NCBI GenBank assembly: GCA_947470515.1
Contig: CANITF010000018.1
Span: forward strand, 1-54,830
DNA: 54,830 nt
DNA from: Flavobacteriales bacterium
GTDB taxonomy: Bacteria; Bacteroidota; Bacteroidia; Flavobacteriales_D; Crocinitomicaceae
Direction: 5' to 3'
The notes beneath the pieces were generated by a model that ran no database searches, was not told where the DNA came from, and saw only the letters and a list, made by a program, of their open reading frames with translations. The position numbers and the translations under genes are program-made. Positions 7,764-17,873 of the stretch are shown one piece after another (within the stretch, counting starts at the first letter, position 1; each line of letters begins with the position of its first letter).

Positions 7764-8837
7764 TCAATTCGGATCCTGAAAATCAGGATTATTAATAAAA
7801 TCGTAATCTGTCAATGTTAATAAAAAGGTTTTCAATAAACTCTTTTCTTGTGTATCTAATTGCACACCACCTTGAAAAGCGTATTCAATCAATGGGTCAA
7901 TTGTGGAACTTTGTTGAATTCCACTTGAATAATGTTCAATTACTTGGTCTAAAGTTGTGAAACGTCCATCGTGCATGTAGGGTGCAGTCAAAGCAATATT
8001 TCTCAAGCTTGGCACTTTGAATTTTCCATTATCGTTTGCATTTCCTGTTATTGCTCCTCGTCCAAAATCTATAAACGATAAATCTAATCCATTGTTACTA
8101 AATTTTTTCACTTGCATCAAAGGTCCATTGTGACAATGAAAGCAATCTGCACCATTCAAGCTTCTGAAAAGATCGTATCCAGCCCATTCTTCAGGAATAA
8201 TAGATGTTAAGGTGGCTTGTTCATTTGAAGAGAGCGGTAAGTTGTTTTCAAACTTATACATCACATCATACTTCGAAGAACCAGAAATCATGGTTCTTAA
8301 AAATTGAGCAATCGACTTCGAAACTTTAATTGAATCAATTCCTTCTTCATTGAATGCATTGAAAAACATATTTCTGTAATTCATGTCGGCATTTAATTTA
8401 GCAACAGCATTTGGCCAAGACTGGTGCATCTCAATTGGGTTTGGAACGGGAGATAGAATTTGCTCTTCCAAGGTTTTTGCTCTGCCATCCCAAAAAAAGA
8501 AATTTTGCCAACCTAAATTGATAAGTGCCATAGAGTTTCTGTTCCCAGAGATTCCATCAATACCTACTGAAAATTGATTTGGATCAGTGAATGAATTTTC
8601 AGGAGAATGACACGCAGCGCAAGAAATCGTATTATCGCCACTTAATTTTTTCTCGTAAAATAATTTCCTTCCCAACTCAACTCCTTCAACGGTCATTGGA
8701 TTGTCTTCTGGAATAATCATATCTGGAAAATGGGAAGGAATGTCCAACACATAAGGCGTCGGCACGTGACCAACTTTATCCTTTTTGCAGGATAGAAAAA
8801 TCGCAACGCTGATAAAAATAAGTAAGAGATATTTCAT
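7764..8837 (-). CDS. Di-haem cytochrome c peroxidase family protein, MauG/MbnH-like lipoprotein
   Basis: 357 residues. A lipoprotein signal ends at Cys17 (IFLSCKK), so it is a periplasm-facing lipoprotein. Two c-haem sites are present: C73-A-A-C76-H77 and C232-F-H-C235-H236. The family segments FFFWDGRAKTLEEQ (about 113-126) and PYMHDGRFTTLDQVI (about 286-300) are intact. These proteins are either peroxidases or MauG-type enzymes that oxidise residues on a partner protein. The upstream gene encodes an MbnP-like protein, which favours an MbnH-like role: oxidation of a tryptophan on MbnP. I start at the ATG at 8837, which shares its A with the upstream TGA stop (TGATG); a TTG one codon earlier is unlikely. 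Confidence 0.9.
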   Translation of the reverse strand: MKYLLLIFISVAIFLSCKKDKVGHVPTPYVLDIPSHFPDMIIPEDNPMTVEGVELGRKLFYEKKLSGDNTISCAACHSPENSFTDPNQFSVGIDGISGNRNSMALINLGWQNFFFWDGRAKTLEEQILSPVPNPIEMHQSWPNAVAKLNADMNYRNMFFNAFNEEGIDSIKVSKSIAQFLRTMISGSSKYDVMYKFENNLPLSSNEQATLTSIIPEEWAGYDLFRSLNGADCFHCHNGPLMQVKKFSNNGLDLSFIDFGRGAITGNANDNGKFKVPSLRNIALTAPYMHDGRFTTLDQVIEHYSSGIQQSSTIDPLIEYAFQGGVQLDTQEKSLLKTFLLTLTDYDFINNPDFQDPN

Positions 8838-9589
8838 CAATAAAAGCTTATTGCATCCTTAAAATTTTGAATAACTTTCAAGCTCAGTGACTCTTGTCCA
8901 GCAGAGGAATGAGAAGAATATTCCGTTTTCAAATCAATTGTTTGAATTCCATTTTGCAAGAATTTCTGCATGTCTAATTTTAACGGCAAGGTATACAATC
9001 CTGTTCCTGAAGCTGTCCACGTTATTGACGGCAATGAAATAGGTTGTATAAAAGCATCTGTTCCGATGTGGAAAATCACAAAATGGTCAAAATTTTCAAT
9101 TGCATCTGCTGTGGTGTCCACTTTTGCTTCCACTTTCATGAAAATATACCCAGGATTCCAATCCCAATGCATGTCGTTTGCAATTGCAATATTCAATGGA
9201 TTATCATTCGCGAAAGCAGATGGATCTTCGTGGTTATAAAGCTGGTCAACACCAACAAAACCATTCAAAGAAGCATAATCAGCTGGCTTTCCAGGCTTAC
9301 TAAAAAGCAACGTTCCAGTTTCTCGATAATCATATAAAGCAGCTTTACATAATTCATTTGAACCATTTTTCATACTCGTGAAATAGCATTTCAAATCTGT
9401 AAATTGAACCAGATAACCTTCGGCAGTTGTAAATGTTTGATCCAACAGAAGTTCGTTTGTACCAAAAGTTGGCTGCATTGTTACTTTCAAATAATCAACA
9501 ATTGGAATAGGTTCAGTAACCTGATCATCCTTACAAGATGTTAGAACAGCTGCAGCAAGTATGATATACAACGTGAATTTTAAATACAT
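8837..9589 (-). CDS. MbnP-like copper-binding lipoprotein
   Basis: 250 residues. A lipoprotein signal ends at Cys19 (AAAVLTSCKDD). The body matches the MbnP family: YLVQFTDLKCYFT near 59-71, the segment MHWDWNPGYIF (140-150) holding Trp142 and Trp144, and FDHFVIFHIGTD (167-178) with His169 and His174. In the characterised methanotroph pair, MbnH converts a tryptophan of MbnP to kynurenine and MbnP binds copper; the WDW segment is my candidate for that tryptophan. It is translationally coupled to the di-haem gene. The ATG at 9589 is chosen over a TTG at 9598. No methanobactin biosynthesis genes are in view. Confidence 0.82.
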   Translation of the reverse strand: MYLKFTLYIILAAAVLTSCKDDQVTEPIPIVDYLKVTMQPTFGTNELLLDQTFTTAEGYLVQFTDLKCYFTSMKNGSNELCKAALYDYRETGTLLFSKPGKPADYASLNGFVGVDQLYNHEDPSAFANDNPLNIAIANDMHWDWNPGYIFMKVEAKVDTTADAIENFDHFVIFHIGTDAFIQPISLPSITWTASGTGLYTLPLKLDMQKFLQNGIQTIDLKTEYSSHSSAGQESLSLKVIQNFKDAISFY

Positions 9590-9685
9590 ATCTAACAAAT
9601 TTACAAAAACAGAACTTATTTTCCTTATTTTTAATGACTTTATAAAAAATCAATTTCTTATTTAAAATCAATTCAATTAAGCTGC

Positions 9686-12600
9686 ATGTCAACTATCGAA
9701 ACTAAACCATTAAAAATATTAAATGCATCAGCCGGTAGTGGGAAAACGTACAATTTGGTCAAGGAGTATATTTGTTTGTTAATTACAGACGAGAAAGATT
9801 TCACGCGTTTTTCGAGAATCATCGCAATGACTTTTACCAACAAGGCTTCAATTGAAATGAAAACCAGAATTGTAAAAGCACTTGATGAATTAAGTTTCCC
9901 AGAAAAATATTTAGAAAAATCAACTGAATACGCTTCAAAAATTGCGTTAGAACTGAATATTTCTATTGATCAAGTTCACATTCGTTCTAAAAAAGTATTG
10001 CAAAATATTTTACACCGCTACGAAGATTTCTTTGTGATGACGATTGATAAGTTCAATTTAAAATTGATTCGTTCTTTCAGTCGCGATTTGGATTTACCCA
10101 ACGATTTTGAAGTAATTCTCAATGAAACTGAAGTAATTGAACAAGTGGTAGATTTGTTGTTGAATCAATTGGGAAAGGAAAATTTAAAGGATTTAACAAC
10201 CATCGTTTTTGAATATGCCAAAAACAATTTGGACGATGGCGAAAAGTGGAATTTCAGAAGCCAATTAGTTGAATTTGGTAAAATTTTATCGAAGGAAAAA
10301 GATCAAGCTACGATAGAGAAATTAATGCTCATGGATTTTTCCATCGAACGCAATAAAGAATTAAAATCGAATCTTAAAGTAATTTCCGACGATTTTATTT
10401 CCAACACAAAAAAGGTTTATGAGCTGTTTGAATCATTAGCCTTAGATCCTAAAATGTTACCCGGAGTTGGAAATACTTTACGACCTATTGAACGTTTAAA
10501 TAATTTCACCAATTTTCCGGACACATTATTTACAGATGCTTTTCTGAAAAATGCAGAGGCTGAACCTCCGAAAGGTAAAATTTATCCTTCAGAACTTCGC
10601 ACTGCTTTATTGGATTTGCAAAATCAGTACGAAACGATTGCTCCCAACTATTTCGTTCAAAAGATCTTTTTGAAGAATTTTTACAACATGGCGATGCTCC
10701 AATACATGGCAAAAGCATTGGTGACAATTAAAAAGGACGAGCAGTTAATTCGTATTTCAGAGTTCAATAAATTAATTTCAGATTTGGTGCGCAATGAATT
10801 AGCGCCTTTCATTTATGAACGACTTGGAATCCGTTTTCAAAATTTCTTGTTGGATGAATTTCAAGACACGTCTCGTTTGCAATGGTTAAACATGGTTCCA
10901 TTAATTCGTGAATCATTGTCGAATGAAAACAAAAACCTAATTGTTGGTGATCCCAAACAATCTATTTACCGTTTCAAAAATGGTGTTGCCGAACAATTTG
11001 TTGCTTTGCCAGCAGTTTACAATCCTGAAAAACATTCAACAATTCAAGACCATTCGGACTATTTTGAATCAATGGGACACGTTGTTTCCTTAGAAGAAAA
11101 TTACCGATCCTCTTCAACCATTGTAGAATTCAACAATACGTTATTTCCTAAAATCAAGGAAATGCTTTCTGATGAAGCAAAAGACTTTTACAATTCGATT
11201 GTACAAAATCCCATCTCAAAATTAGACGGTTTTGTTGATATTCTGTCTGTTCCAGAGGAAAAAGACAACACAGATTTAGTTCCAGAAATCGTTGAGCGAA
11301 TTGAACAATGTGTTGCCGATGGTTTCAAATTGGGAGACATTTGCATTTTAGCTGATTTAAATTTCAAAGCGAATCAGTGGGCAATTGAACTAACTAAAAG
11401 AAAGTATAAAATTGTTTCGGCAGAATCACTTTTGGTTCAAAATGAAATTAAGGTTAAACTGATTGTTTCTTATTTAAAACGACGATTGAATCCTTCAAGC
11501 AACAGCGAGAAAAAACGGTTTGCTGAGCTCTTTTTCAGGATTTTGAAAATTGATTCTTTTGAGAATTACAGAAAATACCTTGATACAGGAATTAATCCTG
11601 ACGGTAAAAAATATACGTATTTCAAAGAAGACGAATTCATCAGAGACTATTTTGGAAATCGAACGACTTTCTTTTGCAAGTTTGAAAACCTGTATGATTT
11701 AATTCAGCAATTCTATAGAATGATGAAATGGGATGAATTACAAAATCCCTATTTACACCATTTCGCAGATTTTTCGCATGAATTTGAATTATCGAAGGGT
11801 CCAGATATCAAATCTTTCTTGGCTTATTATGCAGCTCAAAAATCAAAGTTGGCCATTCAGCTTCCAGAAAGTGATGATGCGATAAAAATCATGACCATCC
11901 ACAAATCGAAAGGATTGGAATTTCCAGTTGTGATTTTACCATACGTTGATTTCTCTCTAGACATCAAAGGAACAGGTAAATTTTTAATAGAAATTGATGA
12001 TCTCATCATTTACACAACACTTTCAAAAGAGAGTCCAATTGATGAAATTGTGAATTTTCAAAGCAAGGAAAAAGCTCAAATTCTGACAGATAAAGTGAAC
12101 CAAGCTTATGTTGCTTTTACCCGTCCGATGGAGCGTTTATACATTATGAACTACCACAATTCCAAAGGATTTGGAAAAAAACTGCATGAATGTTTCAGTG
12201 AATCACAAGGTATTACAATTCATGAAACAGGTGAGATAACCGCTCAATACGGAACAAAAAGTCAGCGAATTGTTCAGAAAGAAAAAGCAGCTTCGTCTTT
12301 CTTTGAACCAAAAAGCATTACTGAAAATTTATGGTTTCCAGATATTTCGTTACAAGATCAATCCAGTTTATTGGAAAACAATCTCTTGTCAAAAGAAAGA
12401 CGTTTTGGAAATCAATTTCACGTTGCGATGTCTTTGATCAATGATAAAACAGCCATTAAAAGCACCATCGCTCAGCTGGCGCAAAGTGGAGAAATTGAAG
12501 TAGATTTTGTTCAACCTATTTCACAGAAAATTGAATCCATTTTTAATCTGACTGATTTTGATCAATTGTTTACTGATGCATTCGAAGTGTTGAATGAGCA

Positions 12601-12817
12601 ATCCATTATTTTGGATGAAAAAACGACGAAACGTCCAGATAAAATAATTCTAAAAAAGAACGAAACAATCATTCTTGATTACAAAACTGGAATTCCTTCT
12701 GCAAAAGACGAAAAGCAAATTAGCGAATATGTGGCAACACTTCAAAAAATGGATTATCCAAATGTGAAAGGCTATTTGTTTTATACGGCGCTGAATGAGT
12801 TGAAGGGGGTTGGGTAG
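9686..12817 (+). CDS. addA: UvrD/RecB-like helicase-nuclease (AddA type)
   Basis: 1043-residue superfamily 1 helicase for double-strand break processing. Walker A is NASAGSGKT (residues 13-21), Walker B is LLDEFQDTS, followed by VGDPKQSIYRFKNG (motif III), LEENYRSS (motif IV region), MTIHKSKGLEFPVV (motif V) and YVAFTRPMERLYIM (motif VI). A C-terminal PD-(D/E)XK nuclease is indicated by RPDKIILKKN and ILDYKTG (Asp998, Lys1000). The helicase-plus-nuclease layout is that of AddA/RecB. No AddB or RecC/RecD partner is adjacent. The ATG at 9686 directly precedes the conserved N-terminus. Confidence 0.9.
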   Translation: MSTIETKPLKILNASAGSGKTYNLVKEYICLLITDEKDFTRFSRIIAMTFTNKASIEMKTRIVKALDELSFPEKYLEKSTEYASKIALELNISIDQVHIRSKKVLQNILHRYEDFFVMTIDKFNLKLIRSFSRDLDLPNDFEVILNETEVIEQVVDLLLNQLGKENLKDLTTIVFEYAKNNLDDGEKWNFRSQLVEFGKILSKEKDQATIEKLMLMDFSIERNKELKSNLKVISDDFISNTKKVYELFESLALDPKMLPGVGNTLRPIERLNNFTNFPDTLFTDAFLKNAEAEPPKGKIYPSELRTALLDLQNQYETIAPNYFVQKIFLKNFYNMAMLQYMAKALVTIKKDEQLIRISEFNKLISDLVRNELAPFIYERLGIRFQNFLLDEFQDTSRLQWLNMVPLIRESLSNENKNLIVGDPKQSIYRFKNGVAEQFVALPAVYNPEKHSTIQDHSDYFESMGHVVSLEENYRSSSTIVEFNNTLFPKIKEMLSDEAKDFYNSIVQNPISKLDGFVDILSVPEEKDNTDLVPEIVERIEQCVADGFKLGDICILADLNFKANQWAIELTKRKYKIVSAESLLVQNEIKVKLIVSYLKRRLNPSSNSEKKRFAELFFRILKIDSFENYRKYLDTGINPDGKKYTYFKEDEFIRDYFGNRTTFFCKFENLYDLIQQFYRMMKWDELQNPYLHHFADFSHEFELSKGPDIKSFLAYYAAQKSKLAIQLPESDDAIKIMTIHKSKGLEFPVVILPYVDFSLDIKGTGKFLIEIDDLIIYTTLSKESPIDEIVNFQSKEKAQILTDKVNQAYVAFTRPMERLYIMNYHNSKGFGKKLHECFSESQGITIHETGEITAQYGTKSQRIVQKEKAASSFFEPKSITENLWFPDISLQDQSSLLENNLLSKERRFGNQFHVAMSLINDKTAIKSTIAQLAQSGEIEVDFVQPISQKIESIFNLTDFDQLFTDAFEVLNEQSIILDEKTTKRPDKIILKKNETIILDYKTGIPSAKDEKQISEYVATLQKMDYPNVKGYLFYTALNELKGVG

Positions 12818-12819
12818 AG

Positions 12820-12854
12820 TTTTGCCGCAGCAGTAAAACTGCAGCGGAGCAAAA
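12820..12854. terminator. Stem-loop between convergent addA and hutU
   Basis: An interrupted G-C-rich hairpin (GCCGC/GCGG pairing, then GCAGT-AAA-ACTGC at the tip) is flanked by TTTT on the left and AAAA on the right, so each strand reads hairpin then T4. It fills the 49-base gap between the two stop codons, which suits a bidirectional terminator. Confidence 0.6.
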
Positions 12855-12866
12855 TCAACGTAATAA

Positions 12867-14888
12867 TCAACCCTTCACCTTCTCAAAAACGCCATCAACC
12901 AATGCGTCTTCTACCAATTCTGGAACAGTGATTTTTAGATTCGGTTCCATCTCCATTGCGCGTTTGATTGCGAAAATTGCTCCTTCATTTCGGGCCCAAC
13001 TTCTTCGAGAGATTCCGTTGTTTACATCCCAATGAAGCATCATTTTCAAGCGGCGATCTGCTTCTTTGGTTCCGTCCAACAACATTCCAAAACCACCATT
13101 GATCACTTCGCCCCATCCTACTCCACCACCGTTGTGTATGGAAACCCATGTTGCACCTCTGAAACTATCGCCAATTACGTTTTGAATCGCCATGTCAGCA
13201 GTGAACCTAGAACCATCGTAAATGTTAGATGTTTCACGGTACGGTGAATCTGTACCAGAAACATCGTGGTGATCTCGTCCTAAAACTACTGGTCCAATTT
13301 CGCCTTTTTCAATTGCTTTGTTAAAAGCTTCTGCAATCAACATTCTTCCTTCCGCATCCGCATATAAAATACGTGCTTGCGAACCAACCACTAATTTATT
13401 TTCTTGAGCACCTTTGATCCATTGAATGTTATCAGCCATTTGTTGCTGAATTTCTTCTGGACTGCGCTTTTTCATTTCTTCTAAAACAGCACATGCTATT
13501 TCATCCGTTTTCGCTAAATCTTCCGGTTTTCCAGATGCACATACCCAACGGAAAGGTCCAAATCCATAATCAAAACACATTGGTCCGAGAATGTCTTGAA
13601 CATAAGACGGATATTTAAAATCAATTCCATTTGGTGCCATTACATCTGCTCCCGCGCGCGATGCTTCTAATAAAAATGCATTTCCGTAATCGAAGAAATA
13701 GGTTCCTTTGGCTGTATGTTTGTTCACCGCAGCTGCATGTAAGCGCAATGTTGTTTGAACTTTTTCTTTGAATAAATCAGGATTATTGGCCATCATTTCG
13801 TTTGCTTCTTCAAAAGAAATTCCAACAGGATAGTAACCACCAGCCCAAGGATTGTGCAACGAAGTTTGATCCGATCCTAAGTCAACAAAAATATTTTCTT
13901 TGTCGAACTTCTCCCAAACATCTACGATATTTCCAATAAAAGCGATTGAAACAACCTCTTGTTTTTCTTTTGCAATGCGAACACGGTTACACAATTCATC
14001 CAAATCATCGATCAATACATCCACCCATCCTTGAGAATGGCGTGTATTCGCAGCTTTTGGATTTACTTCAGCAGTGACAGAAATACAACCTGCAATATTT
14101 CCTGCTTTTGGCTGCGCTCCAGACATTCCACCTAAACCTGCAGTCAAAAATAATTTTCCTTTGATCGTTTCATTTACCTTCGAAATTTTTCGAGCAGCAT
14201 TTAAAACAGTAATCGTTGTGCCGTGTACAATTCCTTGAGGACCAATATACATGAAGGATCCTGCTGTCATTTGTCCGAATTGGGTAACACCCAAGGCGTT
14301 GAATTTTTCCCAATCATCCGGTTTAGAATAATTCGGAATCATCATTCCATTCGTTACAACAACTCTCGGCGCTTCTTTGTGCGAAGGAAATAAACCCATA
14401 GGATGACCGGAATACATCGCCAACGTTTGTTCGTCGGTCATTTCAGCCAAATATTTCATTGTCAAACGGTACTGAATCCAATTCTGGAAAACTGCGCCAT
14501 TTCCGCCGTATGTAATTAATTCATGTGGATGCTGAGCAACCGCATAATCCAAATTATTTTGAATCATCAACATAATAGCTTTTGCTTGTTCTGATTTCCC
14601 AGGATACTCATGAATTGGTCGAGCAAACATGACATAATCAGGACGGTAACGCATCATGTAAATTCGTCCGTATGTTTCTAATTCATTTAAAAAATCTTCG
14701 ATTAATTCAGCATGTTGCTCCTTTGGGAAATAACGCAAAGCATTTCTTAAAGCCAATTTTTTTTCGTCTGGACTTAAAATCGCTTTACGCTTTGGTGCGT
14801 GATTGATTGAAAGTTCGTATTCTTTTTTTGCTGGAATAGAGCTAGGAATTCCTTGTAAAATATCTTGATGAAATGCTTCGATTGACAT
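12867..14888 (-). CDS. hutU: Urocanate hydratase (urocanase)
   Basis: 673 residues. Converts urocanate to 4-imidazolone-5-propanoate, the second step of histidine breakdown, using tightly bound NAD+ as electrophile. Family landmarks include MYSGHPMGLFPSHKEAP, the NAD-site GLGGMSGAQPKAG, the segment MCFDYGFGPFRWVC with two cysteines around the expected active-site cysteine, and DHHDVSGTDSPYRET. It is about 110 residues longer than the familiar proteobacterial enzyme, matching the long form I know from Bacteroidota. No hutH, hutI or hutG is adjacent. The ATG at 14888 begins MSIEAFHQDI. Confidence 0.95.
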   Translation of the reverse strand: MSIEAFHQDILQGIPSSIPAKKEYELSINHAPKRKAILSPDEKKLALRNALRYFPKEQHAELIEDFLNELETYGRIYMMRYRPDYVMFARPIHEYPGKSEQAKAIMLMIQNNLDYAVAQHPHELITYGGNGAVFQNWIQYRLTMKYLAEMTDEQTLAMYSGHPMGLFPSHKEAPRVVVTNGMMIPNYSKPDDWEKFNALGVTQFGQMTAGSFMYIGPQGIVHGTTITVLNAARKISKVNETIKGKLFLTAGLGGMSGAQPKAGNIAGCISVTAEVNPKAANTRHSQGWVDVLIDDLDELCNRVRIAKEKQEVVSIAFIGNIVDVWEKFDKENIFVDLGSDQTSLHNPWAGGYYPVGISFEEANEMMANNPDLFKEKVQTTLRLHAAAVNKHTAKGTYFFDYGNAFLLEASRAGADVMAPNGIDFKYPSYVQDILGPMCFDYGFGPFRWVCASGKPEDLAKTDEIACAVLEEMKKRSPEEIQQQMADNIQWIKGAQENKLVVGSQARILYADAEGRMLIAEAFNKAIEKGEIGPVVLGRDHHDVSGTDSPYRETSNIYDGSRFTADMAIQNVIGDSFRGATWVSIHNGGGVGWGEVINGGFGMLLDGTKEADRRLKMMLHWDVNNGISRRSWARNEGAIFAIKRAMEMEPNLKITVPELVEDALVDGVFEKVKG

Positions 14889-14897
14889 GCGTTAATT

Positions 14898-14927
14898 TTT
14901 TTGTAAAGTTAATACATTCTACAAAAA
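14898..14927 (-). other. AT-rich inverted repeat between the sorting-domain protein and hutU
   Basis: TTTTTGTA (14898-14905) pairs perfectly with TACAAAAA (14920-14927) across a 14-base loop. It lies between the stop of the secreted-protein gene and the start of hutU, which run in the same direction. It might be a weak terminator or leader hairpin; composition alone could produce it. Confidence 0.3.
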
Positions 14928-14942
14928 CTACAGACACCAATT

Positions 14943-17873
14943 TTACTTAAGAACATTCACATATCCACTATAAGTAAACATGTCATCACTATAAATATCT
15001 TTTGCTTTAATAGTCCAAGTATATGTTCCGTCTTGAACAATTTCACCTTTATATACACCATCCCATGTTTCAGAAGGATTTCTCGATTCCCAAACAATTT
15101 CTCCCCATCGGTTATAAACCAATAATTCAAAATTGTAAACATCAATCCCTTCCATGTGAATTCCCCATAGTTGGTTAAATTCATCTGAGTTTGGTGTAAA
15201 TGTATTTGGGACATAGATTAATATTTCAGGAAGTACAATAACAATTTGAGCAGATGTATCGATGCATCCATATTCAGAAGTAGTAATTAAAATGACATCA
15301 TAATTTCCTACTTCTCCATCTGGGAAGGTTGTTTGAACATTTTGAGATTGCGCATAAGATGGATTTCCTTGAGTAATAAACCATTCATAACTCACACCAT
15401 TAGTCGAATAATTTATCAATTGAACCGTTGGATTAAACATCTTAACCGGATTTGGACTATAACCAAAATTCGCCACTGGCATAGGATAAACAGTTAAGAA
15501 ATTAGTAAACAACGCAGAATCAATACATCCTTCTGGTGAAGTTACGATCAATTGAATACTGTAAATTCCAGCTTCTAAAGAATCAAGTTGTATGGATTCT
15601 TGATCAATAAATTGTTGACCATTTGATACTTGCCATTCTAAATGATCAACGAAATTTGGGTCGGTTATATTTAATATATTAAAGAATGCCGGCTCACAAA
15701 CTGCTATATCAGCAGTGCTTATTAATGGAATAGGTAATGGTAGTAATGTAATAGTTGAAGATAAGACTAATGGTGCAGACTCACAACCATCTGTTACCGT
15801 AACAGTATAGGTGGAAGTTGAATTTGGTGAAAAGATCTGAATTGATGTAAAACCTGAATTAGTTTGTCCCGCTGACCAACTGAAATTATAAGGTCCGTTA
15901 TTTCCGCCTGACGCAGATGCAGTGATAATTGAAGAAAAACCGGGACAAATTATTGAATTCGGTGAGATTAAACCGCTTATTCCAGGCAATACCGAAACAC
16001 TTATAGTATCCGGTAGGGATAAACATCCAAATTCATTTTCTGCATATACGATGTATTGAGAATTAATTGTTGGACTCACAGTTTGGCTATTTGCTTCATT
16101 CGTTGTGAAATCCCAATGATATAAAAATGTATTGCCCCCAACAGCAGTGGCTAATAAATTAGCGCTTCCATTTTCACAGATTGTTGTATCATTTGAAACT
16201 GATAATTGTAATGGAATCGGATTTACAATCGTTACAGTAGAACAAACAGTACAACCCAATGCATTTTTTGAACAAACAGTGTAAGTTCCGCTGGATAATC
16301 CAGTAAGTGTGGCATTGGCAACCCAAGTTATTGCATTATCAAAACTATATTGCACAGCACTAGGACTAACAATAGTTATTTGACCGTCAATTTGGCCGAA
16401 ACAAGAAGGAGGTGTAACATTTACGGTTTGTTGCTGTTGAATCACAAGCACTCTTACAGTGTCTCGATTCATTCCACAACCAACATTCGTCTCTCTCAAT
16501 ATAAATTGATACAAGCCTGGTTGATTAACGGTTACGGTTGGAGTAAGAGAAGAGAAATTTGGAGAAAAAGAAACAGCAGGTGTTGGAACAATTCCTGAAG
16601 TTAATGTTTGCCAAGACATTGTATTCCCCAAGCTCGTTTGCGTTCCAAAAAGAAAAATTGGACTTCCCAAGCAAACAGTGTCATCAATTCCGGCATTCGG
16701 CATTGGCGGTGTGAATGCGTTTACTGTAATATTTGAAACTGATGCCGATGGGCATAAAGGATTATTGGAACTAGTTGTCATCGTATATATATGAGGACCT
16801 GAAGTTACCGGAGTCGCCAAAACAAGACTTCCTGTCAAAGCACTTAAATCGGGTGATGCGTTCCAATTATAAATTCCACTTCCTCCACTTGCTGTCAATG
16901 TAACCGTTGTTCCTAAACAAATATTTGTTGCAGAAGAAGTAACTTGGCCAGATACTTGTATTCCAGAATTAACGCCAATCGTATAGTTACATACATCACC
17001 AGCATAGCCATCAATCATCATGTAATAGGTGTTACCAGGAATTAATCCAGTTGCCGTAATTGGAGAAAAGCTCGCAGAAGGCAATAACTGAGAAACGCAT
17101 GTATACGTTGTAACTGGTCCTGAGCAATTAGTTGCTGAAAAAATCAATACTTGAATTCCCAAATTAGATGAACTACTCGTAACCCACACGTTTAGGGAAA
17201 CGATTGGTGCATCCGCTACAAATTGAATGAACGAATTGTTTTCAATAGAACCACAAAAAGCTGTGCCCAATTCAGGCCAAAAATCTGCCGTATAAGCTGC
17301 AGACGTACTTCCACAATATCCACTTACATCGCAAATCAAAGCAGCTTGTGCGCATGTGTTTCCTGCGGGAGCAGAACTTGAACATGCAGGTAAAACTGCC
17401 GGTTGCGACACACAAATAAGAAAAGACAAATCAATTGGGTCGGTTGCATCAAAGTGATAGACTCGAATCCAGTAAGTATTTCCAACAATCAATGATGTTA
17501 GAGAGGTAATTTCAGTTCCACCGTTTCCATTACTATTCGTACAGGCTAATGAAGCGAAAGCGCTACAACTACCCGAATATACTTGAATAACTGGATTAAA
17601 CGTTGCACCTCCACTCACTTGGACTGAAAGGGAAGTTTGTGTTGCTACAAAACTATACCAAACGTCATCATCAGCTACACCGGCACATCCAGAAGATGAT
17701 TGAGTTGCATTGGCTAACGTTCCCGTTACTGGAGTACATGAAACACTAGCTGTTAAACTAATTGCTCCTAAACAATTATCATTGGAAGGCTGCGCGAAAG
17801 CTAAACCTGAATAAGAACAAAAAGAAAAAAGTAAAATACTTAAATGAAAATATGATTTTGTTATTTGAATCAT
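14943..17873 (-). CDS. Secreted giant protein with gliding/T9SS C-terminal sorting domain (976 aa)
   Basis: A signal peptide is at 1-27 (cleavage near AFA/Q). The N-terminal part (about 30-310) has two beta-rich modules with paired cysteines (SNDNCLGAISL, DDDVWYSFVA; then NTCAQAALICDVSGYCG). Next come a row of Ig/PKD-like modules (about 310-885) and a C-terminal sorting domain at about 886-976 (VPNTFTPN, VYNRWGEIVWES, WDGVYKG, DGTYTWTI). This domain (TIGR04131/CHU_C type) targets proteins through the type IX secretion system to the surface. From about residue 390 on it is clearly homologous to the neighbouring upstream protein, whereas the N-terminus differs. Adhesion or matrix function is plausible but unproven. 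Confidence 0.9.
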   Translation of the reverse strand: MIQITKSYFHLSILLFSFCSYSGLAFAQPSNDNCLGAISLTASVSCTPVTGTLANATQSSSGCAGVADDDVWYSFVATQTSLSVQVSGGATFNPVIQVYSGSCSAFASLACTNSNGNGGTEITSLTSLIVGNTYWIRVYHFDATDPIDLSFLICVSQPAVLPACSSSAPAGNTCAQAALICDVSGYCGSTSAAYTADFWPELGTAFCGSIENNSFIQFVADAPIVSLNVWVTSSSSNLGIQVLIFSATNCSGPVTTYTCVSQLLPSASFSPITATGLIPGNTYYMMIDGYAGDVCNYTIGVNSGIQVSGQVTSSATNICLGTTVTLTASGGSGIYNWNASPDLSALTGSLVLATPVTSGPHIYTMTTSSNNPLCPSASVSNITVNAFTPPMPNAGIDDTVCLGSPIFLFGTQTSLGNTMSWQTLTSGIVPTPAVSFSPNFSSLTPTVTVNQPGLYQFILRETNVGCGMNRDTVRVLVIQQQQTVNVTPPSCFGQIDGQITIVSPSAVQYSFDNAITWVANATLTGLSSGTYTVCSKNALGCTVCSTVTIVNPIPLQLSVSNDTTICENGSANLLATAVGGNTFLYHWDFTTNEANSQTVSPTINSQYIVYAENEFGCLSLPDTISVSVLPGISGLISPNSIICPGFSSIITASASGGNNGPYNFSWSAGQTNSGFTSIQIFSPNSTSTYTVTVTDGCESAPLVLSSTITLLPLPIPLISTADIAVCEPAFFNILNITDPNFVDHLEWQVSNGQQFIDQESIQLDSLEAGIYSIQLIVTSPEGCIDSALFTNFLTVYPMPVANFGYSPNPVKMFNPTVQLINYSTNGVSYEWFITQGNPSYAQSQNVQTTFPDGEVGNYDVILITTSEYGCIDTSAQIVIVLPEILIYVPNTFTPNSDEFNQLWGIHMEGIDVYNFELLVYNRWGEIVWESRNPSETWDGVYKGEIVQDGTYTWTIKAKDIYSDDMFTYSGYVNVLK

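Noticed and set aside
8970-9337. Two plus-strand ORFs opposite the MbnP-like gene
   Set aside because: They overlap each other and a well-supported coding gene on the other strand, with no recognisable domain.
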